Assembly: GCA_902802305.1 (NCBI GenBank)
Contig: CADCLG010000024.1
Location: forward strand, 1 to 53,402
Direction: 5' to 3'
Length of the DNA: 53,402 nt
Source of the DNA: an uncultured Spirochaetaceae bacterium
Lineage (GTDB): Bacteria; Spirochaetota; Spirochaetia; Treponematales; Treponemataceae
Made by a program: the position numbers and the translations under genes. How positions within the stretch are numbered: the stretch's first letter is position 1; the number at the start of each line of letters is the position of its first letter. Positions 14,847 to 24,586 of the stretch are shown piece after piece. Under the pieces are notes generated by a model. The model did not search any database. It was not told the origin of the DNA and saw only the letters and a program-made list of their open reading frames with translations.

Positions 14847-17138
14847 ATGAAAATTGCATATTTGACATCATTATTTTTTGTATCGTTAATAATTCTTTTC
14901 TGTGTAATTTACTCTTACAAAAAGAATACAAAATATGCAAAATCGGTATGTACTATGCTGATTGCTGGCTTTTTTACTGTTTTTATGTATGCAATATCAA
15001 TTGTTACATTAAATATAACGGTAAGCCGGATTTTTACTTCAATCTATTTTATTTCAATCGACTGGCTGCTTTTTTTTGTTCTATATTTTATTCTTGATTA
15101 TTCGGACAAACGAAATCTTGTTGCAAGAAATTATTATCTCAGTCTTTCTCATTCGGTTTTGCTTATAATTGCAGCTTCAGATACGATTTCTCTAGTTTTA
15201 AATTATTTTATTCATCATGCTTTTGATAATGTTCTTATGTCTAGTGAATCTTCCAACCTTTATTACTGGAATTACAATTTTGGAAAAGGCTATCAGTTTC
15301 ATCTGCTTGTCTGCTATATTCTTGTTTTCCTTATTATGGCTTTTTTCATTTATTCGATTATTACTTCAACAGGAGCAATAAAAAAGCATTATATTTATTT
15401 TTTCACAAGCTTTCTTCTGATTATAGTTTCAAATATCTTCTATCTCATTCAGCAATGGCCTTTTGATTATTCGGTACTTCTCTATGGGCTTATGACTATA
15501 TTTATTTGTTATTTTTCCATCTCCCAGCGAGAAAAAGATAAACTCAAGGTTCTCACAGAAATCTATTCTTCGAATATCGAATCTGCCATGTTCGGTTACG
15601 ATTACGAAAAAAAATGTATTTTTATTACGCCTAATACCTATAAAATTTTTCAGAATGAAGCTCAAGTTCAGGAGATTGCTCAAAATTATTTGAAATCAGA
15701 TTTTTTTCTTCCTGCCATGGAAAATAAAACTGATTATATTTCTGTTGACGATTCCTTCATTATAAATAATCAGAATTTTTACTTTTTTGTTGAATATAAA
15801 ATTATCCGCGATAAAAAAATGCGTGAAATCGGAAGCTTCTTGAATTTTACTGACAGAACTCAGGAGATAATTGAATTAAACAACAAAAAAATCAGCCTCA
15901 CTCACGATAAGCTTACAAATCTTTTAAATGCTGAAACTTTTTATGAAAGGGTAGAAGAAATACTTAATTTTAATCCTGAGGCAAAAAGATATCTTATTGT
16001 TACTGATATAAAGGATTTTAAATTTATAAATGACGTATTCGGTTCTGTAATTGGTGATAAGATTTTAATGGAAGAGGGTAGAATTCTTGCCGGTTTTGAT
16101 TATCCTGAATGCATTCAAACCCGCCTTATGACCGATCAATTTGCAATTCTTATTAAAAAGGAAAATTTTGACCAGCAGGATTTTATGGACCGTCTTGAAG
16201 AAATTCAGGAGATTACAAAAGGGCTTAATTACCGAATTATAATCAATATTGGAATTTATGAGATAAATGATATTTCTGATGATATTAAATCTATGATTGA
16301 TAAGGCAATGATTGTTATTGATCAAATAAATCTTGAAAAAAAAGGAAACATTGCCTATTTCAATTCTGAGATGATGAAGAATGTGCTTGTTCAAAAAGAA
16401 TTCCTGTCTAATTTTTATAATTATCTTGAAAACAGGCAATTTGATGTTTATTTTGAACCGGTTTACAGCGACCGTAAAAAAACAATCGGCTATGAATCCT
16501 TTGTAAAATTGACTGATAAAGAAAAGGGCACTATGTATATGGAAGATTTTTTACCGTACATGGAAAAATCAGTTTTTATGGGAATGCTTGATGAATTTGT
16601 CTGGGAAAAGGTTTGTCAAACTTTAATAGAAAAAAAATGGAATGAAAAAAGAATTGCTGTTTTTATAAAAATTTTTGAAATGGATTTTTATTATTCCAAT
16701 TTGGTAAACAGCTTGATTGACCTTGTGAATAAGTATGATATTGATTCTTCTTTGATTTATCTGGAATTTAATGAAAAATTTATTCTTGGAAAAGAAGCCA
16801 ATATTCGTATTGTTAATGCGCTTAAAGAGGCTGGTTTTAAAATTGTCATTGATGATTTTGGTTCAGGTTATTCTTCTTTTTATATGTTTGAAGAATTACG
16901 CCCTAACGCAATTAAAATAAGTCTAAAATCCTTTAATTCAATTGACAAAAAGGAAGGCGGCAATAAAAAAGAAAAAATTATTATTCAGTCTATGCTAAAA
17001 CTGGCTGAAAAAATAAATACAAAACTAATTCTTGAATCCGTTGATACAAAAGAAGATTTTGATTTTTTGAAAAAAATGAAGTGCAAATATTTTCAGGGAA
17101 AAGCCATTGAGGAAATCAAAGAGGAGAAGTTGTCATGA
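14847..17138 (+). CDS. 7TM signalling protein with partly degenerate GGDEF and EAL domains
   Basis: 763 aa. Seven hydrophobic segments (about 4-24, 33-54, 61-82, 92-117, 150-172, 180-200, 206-226) form a histidine-kinase-type 7TM sensor. A PAS-like region follows (about 240-335), then GGDEF (about 350-490) with the signature changed to RLMTDQF near 425-431, so no cyclase activity is expected. The EAL domain (about 510-755) keeps E550 (YES for EAL) and the DDFGSGY motif near 669, but the metal-binding Asn strand reads KIFEMD instead of xNxS, and AEGVE reads LESVD. It may bind, rather than cleave, c-di-GMP. It overlaps the next gene by 4 nt. Confidence 0.85.
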   Translation: MKIAYLTSLFFVSLIILFCVIYSYKKNTKYAKSVCTMLIAGFFTVFMYAISIVTLNITVSRIFTSIYFISIDWLLFFVLYFILDYSDKRNLVARNYYLSLSHSVLLIIAASDTISLVLNYFIHHAFDNVLMSSESSNLYYWNYNFGKGYQFHLLVCYILVFLIMAFFIYSIITSTGAIKKHYIYFFTSFLLIIVSNIFYLIQQWPFDYSVLLYGLMTIFICYFSISQREKDKLKVLTEIYSSNIESAMFGYDYEKKCIFITPNTYKIFQNEAQVQEIAQNYLKSDFFLPAMENKTDYISVDDSFIINNQNFYFFVEYKIIRDKKMREIGSFLNFTDRTQEIIELNNKKISLTHDKLTNLLNAETFYERVEEILNFNPEAKRYLIVTDIKDFKFINDVFGSVIGDKILMEEGRILAGFDYPECIQTRLMTDQFAILIKKENFDQQDFMDRLEEIQEITKGLNYRIIINIGIYEINDISDDIKSMIDKAMIVIDQINLEKKGNIAYFNSEMMKNVLVQKEFLSNFYNYLENRQFDVYFEPVYSDRKKTIGYESFVKLTDKEKGTMYMEDFLPYMEKSVFMGMLDEFVWEKVCQTLIEKKWNEKRIAVFIKIFEMDFYYSNLVNSLIDLVNKYDIDSSLIYLEFNEKFILGKEANIRIVNALKEAGFKIVIDDFGSGYSSFYMFEELRPNAIKISLKSFNSIDKKEGGNKKEKIIIQSMLKLAEKINTKLILESVDTKEDFDFLKKMKCKYFQGKAIEEIKEEKLS

Positions 17139-19411
17139 TATATTTTTTTTCTTTATTACTCCCAATTTTACTCATTGATCTTATTCACCGATGGTATTTA
17201 ATAATTACAAAACGAAAGGAATTTCATCTTTTCGTTACGCCGGCATTTATATGTTGTCTTTCATCAATTATTGTTTCTGCCGTAATTTTTTATACTAAAA
17301 ATGAAAAAGCCGCATATATCGCCACGTCTATAAATTTTATAATTCTTGATGCCATGGTTTATTCTGTATATCAGTTTACAAAATCTTATGTCCAGGCAAA
17401 ACAAAATATATGGTATGTAAGATATTTTTTGCTTATTCTGCTGACTGTAGATTTGGTTTTACTGATTTTAAACATTTTTAATCATAATTATTTTGAGCTT
17501 TCGTATCAGACTATTACAAAACTTTCATGGAATTACTGGCGGATAAATGTAAAACGCCTCATGATTTTTCATTATCTGATATGCGGAATTATCATTCTTT
17601 TTACTGAACTATTTCTCATTTATAAAATCAGAAATATTCCTTCATTTTACAGAAAAAAATATTCTTGGTTTATTTTATTCTATTTCCTTGTTACAGCTTT
17701 AAGCTATAGTTCAAATATTTTCCATCTGCCTCAGGATTTTGCAATTTACTTTTATCCTCTTCTGGAAAATGTTGTTTTTTATTATTCACTCTTTTTTGCC
17801 GATTCAATTATCAGATATATGGCCCACAAAAGTCTTATAGATAAATCTTCAAAGGCTGTATGCTTTTTTGACCGGCAGAATGCTTTTGTTTATATGAACA
17901 GCAGCGCAGAAGCTCTTCTTGAAAAAATTAATTTTAATAAAAATGCAATTGAACACTTTTTAAAGGATTTTATCATTAAAAATTCTGCAAGAACTCTTGA
18001 TATAGCCCAAAATGAAGAAATAATCGACGTTGACAATAAAAAATATTATCTGGAAATAACTTATAAAAAAGCCTATGAAGGTGATATGCTTGTCGGCTCT
18101 TTTTTAGAAATAATTGACAGAACGCAAGAAGAATTAAAGGCTATTTATGACCAGCAGGTATCAAGCTATGACAAACTTACCGGCTTGTATAATAAAAATA
18201 CCTTTTTTGAACGCTGTCAGGAAAGACTTGCAGAGGAGCCTGATGAGCAGTGGCTTATTATGGTTTCAAAAATAATTGATTTCAAAGTTATAAATAATTT
18301 ATTCGGTAAAGAAACCTGTGATAACATTCTCAAGCTTCAGGCTGATTTTATAAAGAACAACGCCCATTCTTCTTCGATTGCCGGTCATATTTATGCAGAC
18401 AATTTTGCAATTTTAATGAAAAAGCAATATTTTAATGAAGAATTTTACATAAGCAAACTGCTTGAAATTTCACAGCTTACAAATAATTTCTATTATTATA
18501 TGAATATTTATATCGGCGTTTATGAAAAGTCTGATGTATCAGAAAATGTTCAGTACATGTACGACAAAGCAATTCTTGCAATAGACAAGCGTCCTGAAAA
18601 TTCAGTAAAAAGAATCTGCCATTACTCAAATTCAATTATGAAAAACTTCTTGTCTGAACGCAATTTCATAAGTGATTTTAATTTTGCCCTTAATTCCTCT
18701 CAGTTTGTAATTTATCTGCAGCCTGTTTTCCATAAATATCCAAACCTGATTGGAGCACAAACTATTGTCCGCTGGAACAAGCCTGAAAGCGGTCTTCTTT
18801 CTCCTGAAGATTTTATGGCAATTTTTGAACACACTGAAATTATTCACAAGCTTGATTTGTATTTATGGGGAAAATCAGTTCAGCAGCTGGTCCGCTGGCA
18901 CAAAATGGGCAGAGATGATTTATGTATTTCGGTAACAATTACAGCCTATGATTTTGATTACATAAATATTGCTGCTGTTTTTGAAAATTACCAGCATCAG
19001 TATGAGCTGATTCCAGCCAATTTAAAAATCTGCATTGAAGAAAAAGCCTTTATAGCCCATCCTCAAAAAACTGCGGAAGTAATTCAGAAATTACATGCCT
19101 TGGGCTACGGAATAGAAATTTCTGGTTTTGGTGGCAGGAACTTTTCTTTTGAAATGCTAACCAAAAATGATGTCGATTTTATCAGAATAGATTTGCGGAA
19201 TTTTGACAGTCTAAATGATTCAGAAATGTCTTTCTCCATTTTCTCTTCCTTCATACAGTTTTCTCATGAAATGGGGTTTGACATTATTGTTGACGGAATT
19301 GAAAACGAAAAACAGCATAAACTCGTTATCGGTTCTGGTTGTGAAGTCCTTCAGGGAGATTTTTACTGTAAGCCTCTGTCCCGCTTTGACTTTGAGCGAA
19401 AATATTTATAA
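17135..19411 (+). CDS. 7TM signalling protein with fully degenerate GGDEF and EAL domains
   Basis: 758 aa, a paralogue of the preceding gene, started by an ATGA overlap. Seven N-terminal membrane segments are followed by a PAS-like region (about 240-330), a GGDEF-type domain with HIYADNF in place of RxGGDEF (about 417-423), and an EAL-type domain. In the latter, EAL reads QTI (near 541) and DDFG reads SGFG (near 662), so catalytic Glu and both metal Asp residues are lost. Fold residues such as DFIRIDL and QGDFYCKPL remain. It is best seen as a non-enzymatic receptor or partner subunit. Its stop codon abuts the stop of the convergent hydrogenase-like gene. Confidence 0.85.
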   Translation: MIYFFSLLLPILLIDLIHRWYLIITKRKEFHLFVTPAFICCLSSIIVSAVIFYTKNEKAAYIATSINFIILDAMVYSVYQFTKSYVQAKQNIWYVRYFLLILLTVDLVLLILNIFNHNYFELSYQTITKLSWNYWRINVKRLMIFHYLICGIIILFTELFLIYKIRNIPSFYRKKYSWFILFYFLVTALSYSSNIFHLPQDFAIYFYPLLENVVFYYSLFFADSIIRYMAHKSLIDKSSKAVCFFDRQNAFVYMNSSAEALLEKINFNKNAIEHFLKDFIIKNSARTLDIAQNEEIIDVDNKKYYLEITYKKAYEGDMLVGSFLEIIDRTQEELKAIYDQQVSSYDKLTGLYNKNTFFERCQERLAEEPDEQWLIMVSKIIDFKVINNLFGKETCDNILKLQADFIKNNAHSSSIAGHIYADNFAILMKKQYFNEEFYISKLLEISQLTNNFYYYMNIYIGVYEKSDVSENVQYMYDKAILAIDKRPENSVKRICHYSNSIMKNFLSERNFISDFNFALNSSQFVIYLQPVFHKYPNLIGAQTIVRWNKPESGLLSPEDFMAIFEHTEIIHKLDLYLWGKSVQQLVRWHKMGRDDLCISVTITAYDFDYINIAAVFENYQHQYELIPANLKICIEEKAFIAHPQKTAEVIQKLHALGYGIEISGFGGRNFSFEMLTKNDVDFIRIDLRNFDSLNDSEMSFSIFSSFIQFSHEMGFDIIVDGIENEKQHKLVIGSGCEVLQGDFYCKPLSRFDFERKYL

Positions 19412-22400
19412 TCAGTTTTTCAGCTCAAGAAAAGTTGCTATAAGAATATATGAACCATCATTCTGAGTAATTCCATGAATATATATTCTTACCTTTTTGT
19501 ATTTTCCGTTCTGTTTCTGACATCTTACTAAAAGGGAAGGTGTGGTTTCAAAATTCTTTGAATAGGCCTGAATCAGTTTTCTGATAAAATTCGGTTTATC
19601 AATAGGATGAATAAAATTAAAAACCTGCCTGTTATTCATAGAATTAATATCTTTTTGTGTATAACCGGTAAGCTGGGTAAATTCATTATTAACCATAAGA
19701 AAACGCAAGTCCATCTTTTGATTTATGTTCATAGGGTCAAACTGGAAGTGGAGCAGACCGATAGCATCCTTTGAATTATTAATAAAATCAATAAGATAGC
19801 TGCTGGAAGAAGAAATCAGATTCATTTTATTAATTTCGTCCGTTATATCTTCCAGAAGGACAAAAATCGTATAAATATCTTCTTTTTGATAAATGATTGA
19901 AGTATGGAATTTTATAAAAAGCTGATCATTATTTGCAAAATCCTTTTCCTTAAAAAGTCCTACAGATTCCGAATTGAATTTTATTGATTTTTTTATATTT
20001 TCAATAAAAATATCCTTTGATTCTTTTGAGGCAAAATTTTTAAGAAAACGCTGAAGCTTTCCGTTTGTAATATTTCCCAAACCACAGATTTTAAGAGCCT
20101 TTTGATTTACCCTTAAAAGCTGCAACTTATTATTTTTCTGATTAAAATCAAAAATTGCTGCAGGCCCTAAAAACTTGTCAAAAATAAAGCTTTCATTTGA
20201 GTTTACATTATAAAAGTTGTTAACTTCCTGGAACTGTTCGGTTTCCTGTCTTTCAACTTCTATTATTTTATGCTGACTTGACAGCAATTCAATGTACTTG
20301 CTTTCTTGAATTGGTTTTGAATACAAAAATCCCTGTATAACATCAATACCAATTCCTTTTAAGAAGTTAGCCTGTTCCTGGGTTTCAACACCTTCGGCAA
20401 TTGTTTCATAACCAAGATTTTGAGCCATCTGTGAAAGGGAAGAAATAATTTTACCCCCCTTATCCATATTAGATTGTTCCTTCAAAAATCCCATGTCCAG
20501 CTTAAGAATATCAATCGGCATATCCTTTAAAGTATTCAGAGAAGAATAACCACTTCCAAAATCGTCCATTGCAATTTTGTAACCAAGATTTCTCAACTTG
20601 TTGATTCGGCTAATCATATTCTGTGGATTATCCATATAAGCCGTTTCGGTAATCTCAAAATGAATAAGTCTTGGCGGAACATCGTAATCCCTGGCCAGAT
20701 TCATGATGTTGTAAATAAAATTATCGTTTTCAAGACTGACCCTGGAAATGTTTATGGAAAGAGGCAGCAGTCTTATACCGTTTTTAATCCATCTGCCCAT
20801 TGTGGAAAAGGCCATTCTCCAAACTTCCATATCAATTTTTTTGACAAAGCCGTTTTTTTCAGCTACAGGAATAAAGATTTCCGGGAAAATAACCTTTCCA
20901 TCCTGACTGTTCCAGCGGCACAAAACCTCTGCGCCAACAAGCTCACCAGAGTTTGATTTATACTGGGGCTGGAACCAGATAGAAAACTCATGATTATCCA
21001 GGGCCTTTTGTATTTTTGAAGTAATTTCAACTTCCTGCAGTTTGTTTTTTCGGTAGGTATCATTATAAAAAGTGTAGGTATTCTGGAAACTCGAAATGTT
21101 TACATCGGTACACAGCGTTGCGCAATTCATCATTTCCGTAAGTTCCATATTAGTATCATTGGAAGCATAAACGCCAAAACGCATTGTTACCGGAAACTCA
21201 ATGCCAAGATGCTTGCAGTCAAAGCTTGTAATATCAAGAATCCGCTTGATATTATCTTCCAGATTTTCCATACAAATACAGAAGGTACCGCCCCCCAGTC
21301 GGGCACAAAGTCCCTCCTTAGCGACAGCGTTTTTTAATGTATTCGCTACAACTTTTAAAACCTCATTACCTGTATTAAAACCGTATAAATTATTTACAAC
21401 CTTAAACCTGTTTATATCGCCCTGAAAAATTACATAACTCTTGTCAGGATTTTTTCGAATCAGTTCATCAGCATTTTTCATAAAAGAAGTCATATTCAAA
21501 AGGCCGGTTTGAACATCAGTAAAAAAGTTAATGAACATTTGGGCGTTCATATAGTGAATGCAGTTTTCCTTTTTATTCTGTCCAAAGGCAATTGCTTTAG
21601 CCATTTCATAGCAGGACTTGTAACCACAGGAACCGCAGTCTATATGACGTTTTGCCTGAGTATCCTTTAAAAGAATAGAAAACATTTCCTCGTAAACATC
21701 GTCAGGAAGATTGAAGGGTTGTTTAAAAAGATTTGGAATATGCGCATCAAAATCATGAACATTCAGATTTTTAAAAAGCTCGCAGGTTTCCTTCCATTTT
21801 TCTTCGTAAGTAAGCTCTTTTTCATTTTTTTTGTCATGAGCCATCTGAATGTATTTTAAGTAAAGATTCTCCAATTTTAGAGCTTCTTTTTCTGTACCAG
21901 AGCCCGCGTGACAGCCATTCTTACAGGAAAGCAAATCAACAATATAAGGCTGGGAAAGAGGATTTTGGGAATACCTTTGATTTATCAAAAGCGAAAAAAT
22001 ATCCTCTGAATGACCTTCCATACTTACAAAGTTTGTATTTGGAGGGAAAAATTGCGCAACTTCTTCTTTAAAATTACCATGAAAAGAAATACGGTCTTTT
22101 GGGGCTATAGGCATCTGATCAAAATTGCCGTCAAAAGAAGAAAAATCTGTCTGACGTATTTTTTTCATAAATGTATTGTAGGTGAGAATAAAGTCAATTT
22201 TAGAGTTTTTTGAATTATTTGCTTCTAATTTATGTGCGATACATGGACCAATATAGGCAAGTTTATTTGAATCATTTAAATATTTATTGAGATAAATCTT
22301 AGCACAGTTAAGAGGTGTTTCAACCGGAATAACTTTTTTTATAAGTCCGTAATGGTATTTTTCAATTTTATTTATAATTGATGGACAGTTGTTGGCAATA

Positions 22401-22834
22401 AAGGCCCTCTCTTTAGAAGGTCGGTCAAAATTATCTTTGATATATGTTGTTGTAGCCCAGACAGCAATCTGTTCACCAAAGGAAGCGTCATATATTTTAT
22501 CAGCACCTAGAGATTTTAAATAACCAATAATCTGATTCAATTCATTTTCATAATGAAACTTAAAGGTAGGGGAAATAATAACAGTAATTTTTTCACCTTT
22601 TTTAAGGGCATCAAAAAAGGCATTTGTATCGTCATGATAGTCACGGGCATTTTGAGGACAACAATCTATACAAGTTCCGCATAAAGTACACTTGTCGGAG
22701 TTTGTTACAATAAAATCCTTTTTGCCTTCACTTACACAGATATTTGCACCGAAAACATCACAATTTGTAATACACTTATTACAGGCAATGCATTTCTGAT
22801 TTGTAAAAATAATACCGTTATTAAAACGTCCCAT
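19412..22834 (-). CDS. [FeFe]-hydrogenase-like sensor fused to GGDEF, EAL and PAS domains
   Basis: 1140 aa from ATG 22834, after CTGGAG; a longer frame starts upstream at 22888 without a ribosome binding site. Two [4Fe-4S] ferredoxin motifs (C15-C18-C21-C25; C49-C52-C55-C59) lead into a hydrogenase large-subunit-like domain with NNCPS (Cys near 148), IGPCIAHKLE (about 195-204) and LSCKNGCHAGSG (about 300-311). A CGSCGYKSC Fe-S motif follows (about 397-405). The GGDEF (about 440-590) is degenerate (RLGGGTF). The EAL (about 610-850) keeps AEVL, INIS, FEITE, DDFGSGY, LKLD, AEGVET and QGFLYSKP, so phosphodiesterase activity is likely. Two PAS-like domains end it. No membrane segment: cytoplasmic. 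H2 or redox sensing is inferred. Confidence 0.88.
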   Translation of the reverse strand: MGRFNNGIIFTNQKCIACNKCITNCDVFGANICVSEGKKDFIVTNSDKCTLCGTCIDCCPQNARDYHDDTNAFFDALKKGEKITVIISPTFKFHYENELNQIIGYLKSLGADKIYDASFGEQIAVWATTTYIKDNFDRPSKERAFIANNCPSIINKIEKYHYGLIKKVIPVETPLNCAKIYLNKYLNDSNKLAYIGPCIAHKLEANNSKNSKIDFILTYNTFMKKIRQTDFSSFDGNFDQMPIAPKDRISFHGNFKEEVAQFFPPNTNFVSMEGHSEDIFSLLINQRYSQNPLSQPYIVDLLSCKNGCHAGSGTEKEALKLENLYLKYIQMAHDKKNEKELTYEEKWKETCELFKNLNVHDFDAHIPNLFKQPFNLPDDVYEEMFSILLKDTQAKRHIDCGSCGYKSCYEMAKAIAFGQNKKENCIHYMNAQMFINFFTDVQTGLLNMTSFMKNADELIRKNPDKSYVIFQGDINRFKVVNNLYGFNTGNEVLKVVANTLKNAVAKEGLCARLGGGTFCICMENLEDNIKRILDITSFDCKHLGIEFPVTMRFGVYASNDTNMELTEMMNCATLCTDVNISSFQNTYTFYNDTYRKNKLQEVEITSKIQKALDNHEFSIWFQPQYKSNSGELVGAEVLCRWNSQDGKVIFPEIFIPVAEKNGFVKKIDMEVWRMAFSTMGRWIKNGIRLLPLSINISRVSLENDNFIYNIMNLARDYDVPPRLIHFEITETAYMDNPQNMISRINKLRNLGYKIAMDDFGSGYSSLNTLKDMPIDILKLDMGFLKEQSNMDKGGKIISSLSQMAQNLGYETIAEGVETQEQANFLKGIGIDVIQGFLYSKPIQESKYIELLSSQHKIIEVERQETEQFQEVNNFYNVNSNESFIFDKFLGPAAIFDFNQKNNKLQLLRVNQKALKICGLGNITNGKLQRFLKNFASKESKDIFIENIKKSIKFNSESVGLFKEKDFANNDQLFIKFHTSIIYQKEDIYTIFVLLEDITDEINKMNLISSSSSYLIDFINNSKDAIGLLHFQFDPMNINQKMDLRFLMVNNEFTQLTGYTQKDINSMNNRQVFNFIHPIDKPNFIRKLIQAYSKNFETTPSLLVRCQKQNGKYKKVRIYIHGITQNDGSYILIATFLELKN

Positions 22835-22893
22835 AAAAACTCCAGTAACTAATATATAATTATAACAGAGATTTTTCATTTTTTCCAATTTTA

Positions 22894-22922
22894 TTGTGAT
22901 TTATTGATAAATATTGTAAAAT
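22894..22922 (+). promoter_or_regulatory. murG promoter (leaderless layout)
   Basis: TTGTGA (22894-22899), 17-bp spacer, TAAAAT (22917-22922). The murG ATG starts 7 nt after the hexamer and has no ribosome binding site. The divergent hydrogenase-like gene has its own TATAAT-type -10 on the other strand near 22850-22860. Confidence 0.6.
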
Positions 22923-22929
22923 TAGAGAT

Positions 22930-24105
22930 ATGATTTGTAACAAAAATCTTGTAGCCTTTACTGGTGGTGGGACTGGTGGTCATATTTATCCAGGGCTTGC
23001 CGTTGCAGAACAGTTAAAAAAATCTTCCAGCGAGAATGGACATTCCTTGACTATTGCATGGATAGGCAATTCTAAGGGGATGGACAAAAAAATCATTGAA
23101 AATGCACACGGTTCTGATGGAAAAAAGATAGCTGATTCCTTTTATGGCATTCCTTCCGGTAAATTGCGCCGTTATTTTTCCCTGCAGAACTTTTCAGATA
23201 TTTTTAAGATTATTGCTGCTTATTTTTCGGCCAGAAGAATATTACGTAAATTAAAACCCGCAGCCTTGTTTTCTAAAGGTGGATTTGTAAGCGTTCCTCC
23301 TTGTTTAGCTGCAAAACATCTGCATATTCCTGTTTTTACCCATGAATGTGATTTTACTCTTGGTCTTGCAAATCGTATAAATTTTAAATCTGCTGATACA
23401 ATGTTTGTTTCCTATGAAGAAACAAAAAATAAGTTTTCTGAAGAAGCTCAAAAAAGAATCCTTGTTACCGGAAATCCTGTTCGCGATGCTTTTTATGACA
23501 CAAATCCTCAGAAAGGACTGGATTTTTTACATATAAAAGCGTCGGCAGAAAAACCTAAGCCTATTCTTCTTGTTTTAGGCGGAAGCTCAGGTGCAAAACA
23601 GATAAACGATTTGATTGTAGAAAATCTGGACTGGCTTTGCCAAAATTATATTGTCGTTCATCAGACTGGTCTTGTTAATTCTGATGAATCTCTTTCAAAA
23701 GAGCTCAAGGCAAAATATGGCGAAAACTACAAGCCTTATTCTTTTATTTATGAACAAATGCCTGATGTCCTTGCTGCTGCTGACCTTATTTTATCAAGAG
23801 CAGGGGCTAATTCTATCTGGGAAGCTGCCGTTCTTTATAAGCCTATGCTTTTAATTCCTCTTTGCGGAAGCGGAACAAGAGGTGACCAGGTTGATAACGC
23901 AAAGTTCTTTGAAGAAAAAGGAGCAGCTCTTGTACTTCTTGGACAAGAAGCTAATTCAGAAAACTTAAAAAAATCACTTACAAAAATGCTTGAACCTGAT
24001 TTTAGACAAGCAATGAAAGAAAAATTATGCAATATTTCGGGAAGCCAAAAGCCTTCAAAGCAAATTGCAGAATATATTTTAAATAACATTTGGAGGACAG
24101 AGTAA
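22930..24105 (+). CDS. murG: UDP-GlcNAc:lipid I GlcNAc-transferase MurG
   Basis: 391 aa, normal to slightly long for the family. MurG adds GlcNAc to lipid I to make lipid II on the inner face of the membrane, the last cytoplasmic step of peptidoglycan synthesis. The N-terminal glycine-rich loop TGGGTGGHIYPGLAVAE (about 11-27) is diagnostic. FSKGGFVSVP, VLGGSSGAKQIND and the donor-site LSRAGANSIWEA with PLCGSGTRGDQVDNA complete the GT28 pattern. It heads a same-strand run with cvpA and holB, and its promoter has the -10 almost at the ATG. Confidence 0.96.
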   Translation: MICNKNLVAFTGGGTGGHIYPGLAVAEQLKKSSSENGHSLTIAWIGNSKGMDKKIIENAHGSDGKKIADSFYGIPSGKLRRYFSLQNFSDIFKIIAAYFSARRILRKLKPAALFSKGGFVSVPPCLAAKHLHIPVFTHECDFTLGLANRINFKSADTMFVSYEETKNKFSEEAQKRILVTGNPVRDAFYDTNPQKGLDFLHIKASAEKPKPILLVLGGSSGAKQINDLIVENLDWLCQNYIVVHQTGLVNSDESLSKELKAKYGENYKPYSFIYEQMPDVLAAADLILSRAGANSIWEAAVLYKPMLLIPLCGSGTRGDQVDNAKFFEEKGAALVLLGQEANSENLKKSLTKMLEPDFRQAMKEKLCNISGSQKPSKQIAEYILNNIWRTE

Positions 24106-24106
24106 A

Positions 24107-24586
24107 ATGTCATTGGGTATTATCGATTACGTATTTTTAGGAATTATCTTTTTATTTGCAATTGTGGCTGCAATAAAAGGCTTTGTTAAGGCTATTTTTG
24201 GCAAACTCTGCTGGATTATCGGTATTCTAGGAGCTTTCTTACTTTTTGGATATCTTTCTCCTGTAATGCAGAATTACATCAGCAATCCAACCTTGGCTTC
24301 GATTGTTTCTTTTGCAATTTTATTTATTGTAGTTTTTGTAGTCATCAAAATTATTGAAGTAATTATTTCTAAAATCTTCTCTGGTGAAATTCTAAAGGGA
24401 CTTGATAAGGCTCTCGGTTTTCTCTTTGGAATTGCAGAAGGCTTTGCTGTTGTATTTGCTCTTGTATTTATTCTTACTCAGCAGCCTTGGTTTGATGTTT
24501 CTGAAATAACTGCAAACAGCGCAATCTGTTCCTGGCTTGCTCCATTTGCTTCTCAGACTCAAAAAATGATTAAGGAAGCAGCTTAA
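24107..24586 (+). CDS. cvpA: CvpA family membrane protein
   Basis: 159 aa with four hydrophobic segments (about 7-22, 27-48, 62-86, 103-127) and the family pattern DYVFLGIIFLFAIVAAIKGFVKAIFG at the N-terminus. CvpA was named for colicin V production; its general role is in envelope integrity. The GGAGG ribosome binding site overlaps the end of murG, the ATG is one base after the murG stop, and the stop overlaps the next start (TAATG), so translation is likely coupled. Confidence 0.85.
   Translation: MSLGIIDYVFLGIIFLFAIVAAIKGFVKAIFGKLCWIIGILGAFLLFGYLSPVMQNYISNPTLASIVSFAILFIVVFVVIKIIEVIISKIFSGEILKGLDKALGFLFGIAEGFAVVFALVFILTQQPWFDVSEITANSAICSWLAPFASQTQKMIKEAA

Noticed and set aside
24107..24586. 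Calling the cvpA-like gene a colicin V system component
   Set aside because: No bacteriocin or immunity gene is nearby; the name is historical and the context is cell wall and replication genes.
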